Under the pieces are notes generated by a model, which was given only the letters and a program-made list of their open reading frames with translations, was not told the origin of the DNA and made no database searches. A stretch of 64,000 bases of DNA from an uncultured Lachnospiraceae bacterium (lineage in GTDB: Bacteria; Bacillota; Clostridia; Lachnospirales; Lachnospiraceae). Positions 61,798 through 64,000 of the stretch are shown here, piece by piece. Position 1 is the first letter of the stretch; the number at the start of each line of letters is the position of its first letter. The stretch is taken from positions 37,191 through 101,190 of the forward strand of contig CANRNJ010000013.1 of the NCBI GenBank assembly GCA_947631955.1, read 5' to 3'. A program made the translations under genes and the position numbers.

Positions 61798-64000
61798 TGA
61801 AATATGACACAAGACTGACTGCCAAACTGGCGCTTATTTTTTTCGGGATATTATTTCTTGTCTGCGTGTGGCTGAGCAGAAGGGAAGAGGGACAGGAGGA
61901 GCCGCAGGGAGAAAAGATCGCTTATAAGGATGTGGAGATACTGATGGAAGCCCTCGGCGTGACGGTCCCCGGCGGCTCCGCGGCAGACGATGCCGAGGAA
62001 GACGGCTTCAAGACGACGGACGATGCTGCGGCGGACAGCTCCAAGACGACGGACGATGCTGCGGCAGACAGCTCCAAGGCGGCAGGCGATACCACGGCAG
62101 ACAACTCCAAGACGGCAGACGATACCACGGCAGACAGCTCCGAGGCGGCGGACGATACCGCGTACCTGACTTACGGACAGTACATAGCGGTCTGCTCGGC
62201 CTGCAGCGAGGCCGGAGTGCCGGACACGGAACTGCCGGATTATTCCGGCCGCTACGGACCGGAGCACAGGATGCTTAAGGCGGACTGGTATGCGGCCTAC
62301 CGCATCATGCTGGCCTATCTCGATCCCGAATCGACCGTCTGGGAGAGCACGGTTTTTGTGCTGAAAGTCGATGAAGAGGAGCAGAAGGCATATACCGAAA
62401 ACAGCGGCTCCCGGAACGCTTACCGTTACCGGTCGCCGGAATTTGCAAAAACCGCTCTGCGCAGACTGAAAGTTTATGTACAGGGACAGGATCTTCTCAC
62501 AGTCGTCGAGCAGATCCCGGAAGACTATGTGCTTGAAAATGTGTGGATCACGGAACAGAGCGGGGAGTTTCTGGAGTGCTTTTACCACGAAACGGAGTTT
62601 GGCGCTGCGGCGGACCGTGCGGCGGCCCGGACGGCAGAACGGGAAAGTATCGCGGACCTGACGTTCCGGGATGGCATGGTCACGAAGGCGGCGGCAAAAA
62701 CCGAAAAAATACACGGCCGTCTGCTGCGGGTATCGGACACAGAGATCGAGATCGAAGGATGCGGCACCTATCCGGTTTCCGAGAACATGGAGATATATAA
62801 GCTGTACGGACAGCTTCAGACGCTGCAAAAGAGCGATCTGAGGATCGGTTACGAGGATACCGATTATGTGGTGGAAGACGGCAGGATCTGCGCCGGACTC
62901 GTGTCCGTCCGGGAGGACGCCGACCGGATCAGGGTGCTCCTCAAAAATACCGCGGACAACAGTAACTGTTACGACGCCGTGGAACTGGTGGTGGACGGCG
63001 AAACGCTGCGGATCGGGAAAGAGGACCTTGCCGTAGGAGAACGCAGGATCTGCCGATGCGCCGCTCTCACGGACCGGATCCTTGTAAATGCGGAGGGGAT
63101 CAAAAAAGCGGACAACGCCTACCGCGGTTCGATCGAATGTTTTCGGAGCGGGGACGGCATCGTGCTGATCAACGAACTTCCGCTGGAGGAATATCTGTAT
63201 GCCGTGGTGCCCAGTGAGATGCCTGCGTCCTACCCGATGGAGGCGCTGAAAGCGCAGGCGGTCTGTGCAAGAACGTATGCCTATCGCTGCATCCTGCACG
63301 CCGGGCTGCCGGAAGAGGGCGCGCATGTGGACGATACGACCTCGTATCAGGTATATCACAATATTGCCGAGAATGTGGCGTCAACGACGGCCGTCAGGGA
63401 AACGGACGGCATGATTTTGACCTATCAGGGAGAACCGGCCCAAAACTACTATTATTCCACGTCCTGCGGCGTCGGAACGGACGCGGGGATATGGGGGTCT
63501 GGGTCCGGTGAAGATACCGGTTATATGCGCTCGACGCGGTTGAGCCGGACCGCGTACGAACAGGGTGGACAGGAAACGGAGGCGCTTCGCACAGAAGATG
63601 ATTTCCGGGCGTTTATCACGGATGTGGATGAAAACGATCTGGAGAGCGGCGAACCGTGGTATCGGTGGTCTTATACGGTGGACCGTCTGGATCCGGAAGA
63701 ACTTTTACAGCGGATCAAAGAGCGGTATGCGGCGAGCCCGCAGTCGGTGCTGACCAAAGCGGAGGGAGATTATTATGTGTCTTCACCGATCGAGCGTCTG
63801 GGAAACGTGCATGACATAAGAATCGCCGCCAGAGGAGCGGGCGGCGTGGCGGATGAACTGATCATTGAAACGGATACCGGAACCTATAAGGTCGTTTCGG
63901 AATATAATATAAGGAGCGTCCTGTGCGACCGGAAGAGCGAAGCGGTGAAGCAGGACGGCAGCGCCGTCGTACCGGCATCCCTTCTGCCCAGCGGATTTTT
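61798..64000 (+). CDS. SpoIID/LytB-domain protein, cut by the window end
   Basis: Open from the ATG at 61798 to the edge of the window (about 734 residues so far). It starts with a basic n-region and one membrane anchor (LALIFFGILFLVCVWL). A Thr/Asp/Ser-rich linker with repeated DDAAADSSKT-like units follows (about residues 65-120), then a region of unknown fold and, from about residue 430, the SpoIID domain with LPLEEYLYAVVPSEMPASYP and KAQAVCARTYAY. SpoIID is a peptidoglycan lytic transglycosylase of engulfment; longer anchored relatives are common outside sporulation loci. The Glu in PSEM is the likely catalytic residue. It follows the 6S RNA. Confidence 0.88.

Overview
The window is about 64 kb of chromosomal DNA with mostly mid-50s percent GC coding sequence and no tRNA, rRNA operon, phage, insertion sequence or CRISPR array that I can recognise. 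Gene content and synteny point to an anaerobic, spore-lineage member of the Clostridia, most likely Lachnospiraceae. The signs are a six-gene Rnf complex with ApbE nearby, a biotin-dependent sodium-pump decarboxylase cluster, a large fused 2-hydroxyacyl-CoA dehydratase activator, single-chain glycyl-tRNA synthetase, ispH overlapping an S1 gene, a small YqzL-like gene between era and recO, and SleB- and SpoIID-type wall enzymes. The species cannot be named from this.

Layout. 1-10.9 kb: end of rluF, ligA, metA (minus), a repeat-rich intergenic region, two small conserved proteins, the 1,412-residue BcrA/D-type activator (minus), a rhomboid-like membrane protein, a truncated sigma-like protein and an unknown protein. 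10.9-11.5 kb: a candidate small RNA with its own promoter and terminator, then an expanded copy of a dispersed leader repeat. 11.5-27.6 kb: M16 peptidase, DUF4349 lipoprotein, era-yqzL-recO, glyS, alaS, rpsU, two D-Ala-D-Ala carboxypeptidases, a metallophosphoesterase and scpA-scpB. 27.7-33.1 kb: carboxyltransferase, gamma, biotin carrier, beta and a second carboxyltransferase of a sodium-translocating decarboxylase. 33.4-41.2 kb: MATE exporter, TetR and RpiR regulators, a flavoprotein, cmk, ispH, rpsA and cheR. 41.3-51.2 kb: a DEDD nuclease (minus), rnfCDGEAB, a ferredoxin-like aldo/keto reductase, apbE (minus) and a GH25 muramidase. 51.2-64 kb: an AP2/HNH-like protein (minus), a SleB-type hydrolase, tandem repeats, thrC, an orphan receiver, citrate synthase (minus), deoC, pckA (minus), a PAS-GGDEF cyclase, a 6S RNA and a SpoIID-domain protein cut by the window end.

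The genes fit a fermentative energy economy. Rnf couples ferredoxin and NAD to an ion gradient and needs FMN attached to RnfG and RnfD, which ApbE does. The biotin decarboxylase makes a sodium gradient from decarboxylation. PEP carboxykinase and citrate synthase supply the C4 and citrate branch.

The least explained signal is a dispersed intergenic element in four copies (about 3287-3440, 11226-11460 and 53248-53356). Each copy has an extended or consensus -10 box, then a hairpin starting at the predicted +1 whose arms vary with compensatory changes. Three copies also carry a second hairpin and a conserved tail. Copies precede unrelated genes (an unknown protein, an M16 peptidase, thrC). In one the second hairpin is amplified as a 25-bp tandem array; another is followed by two 90-bp direct repeats, each holding a 58-bp inverted repeat.
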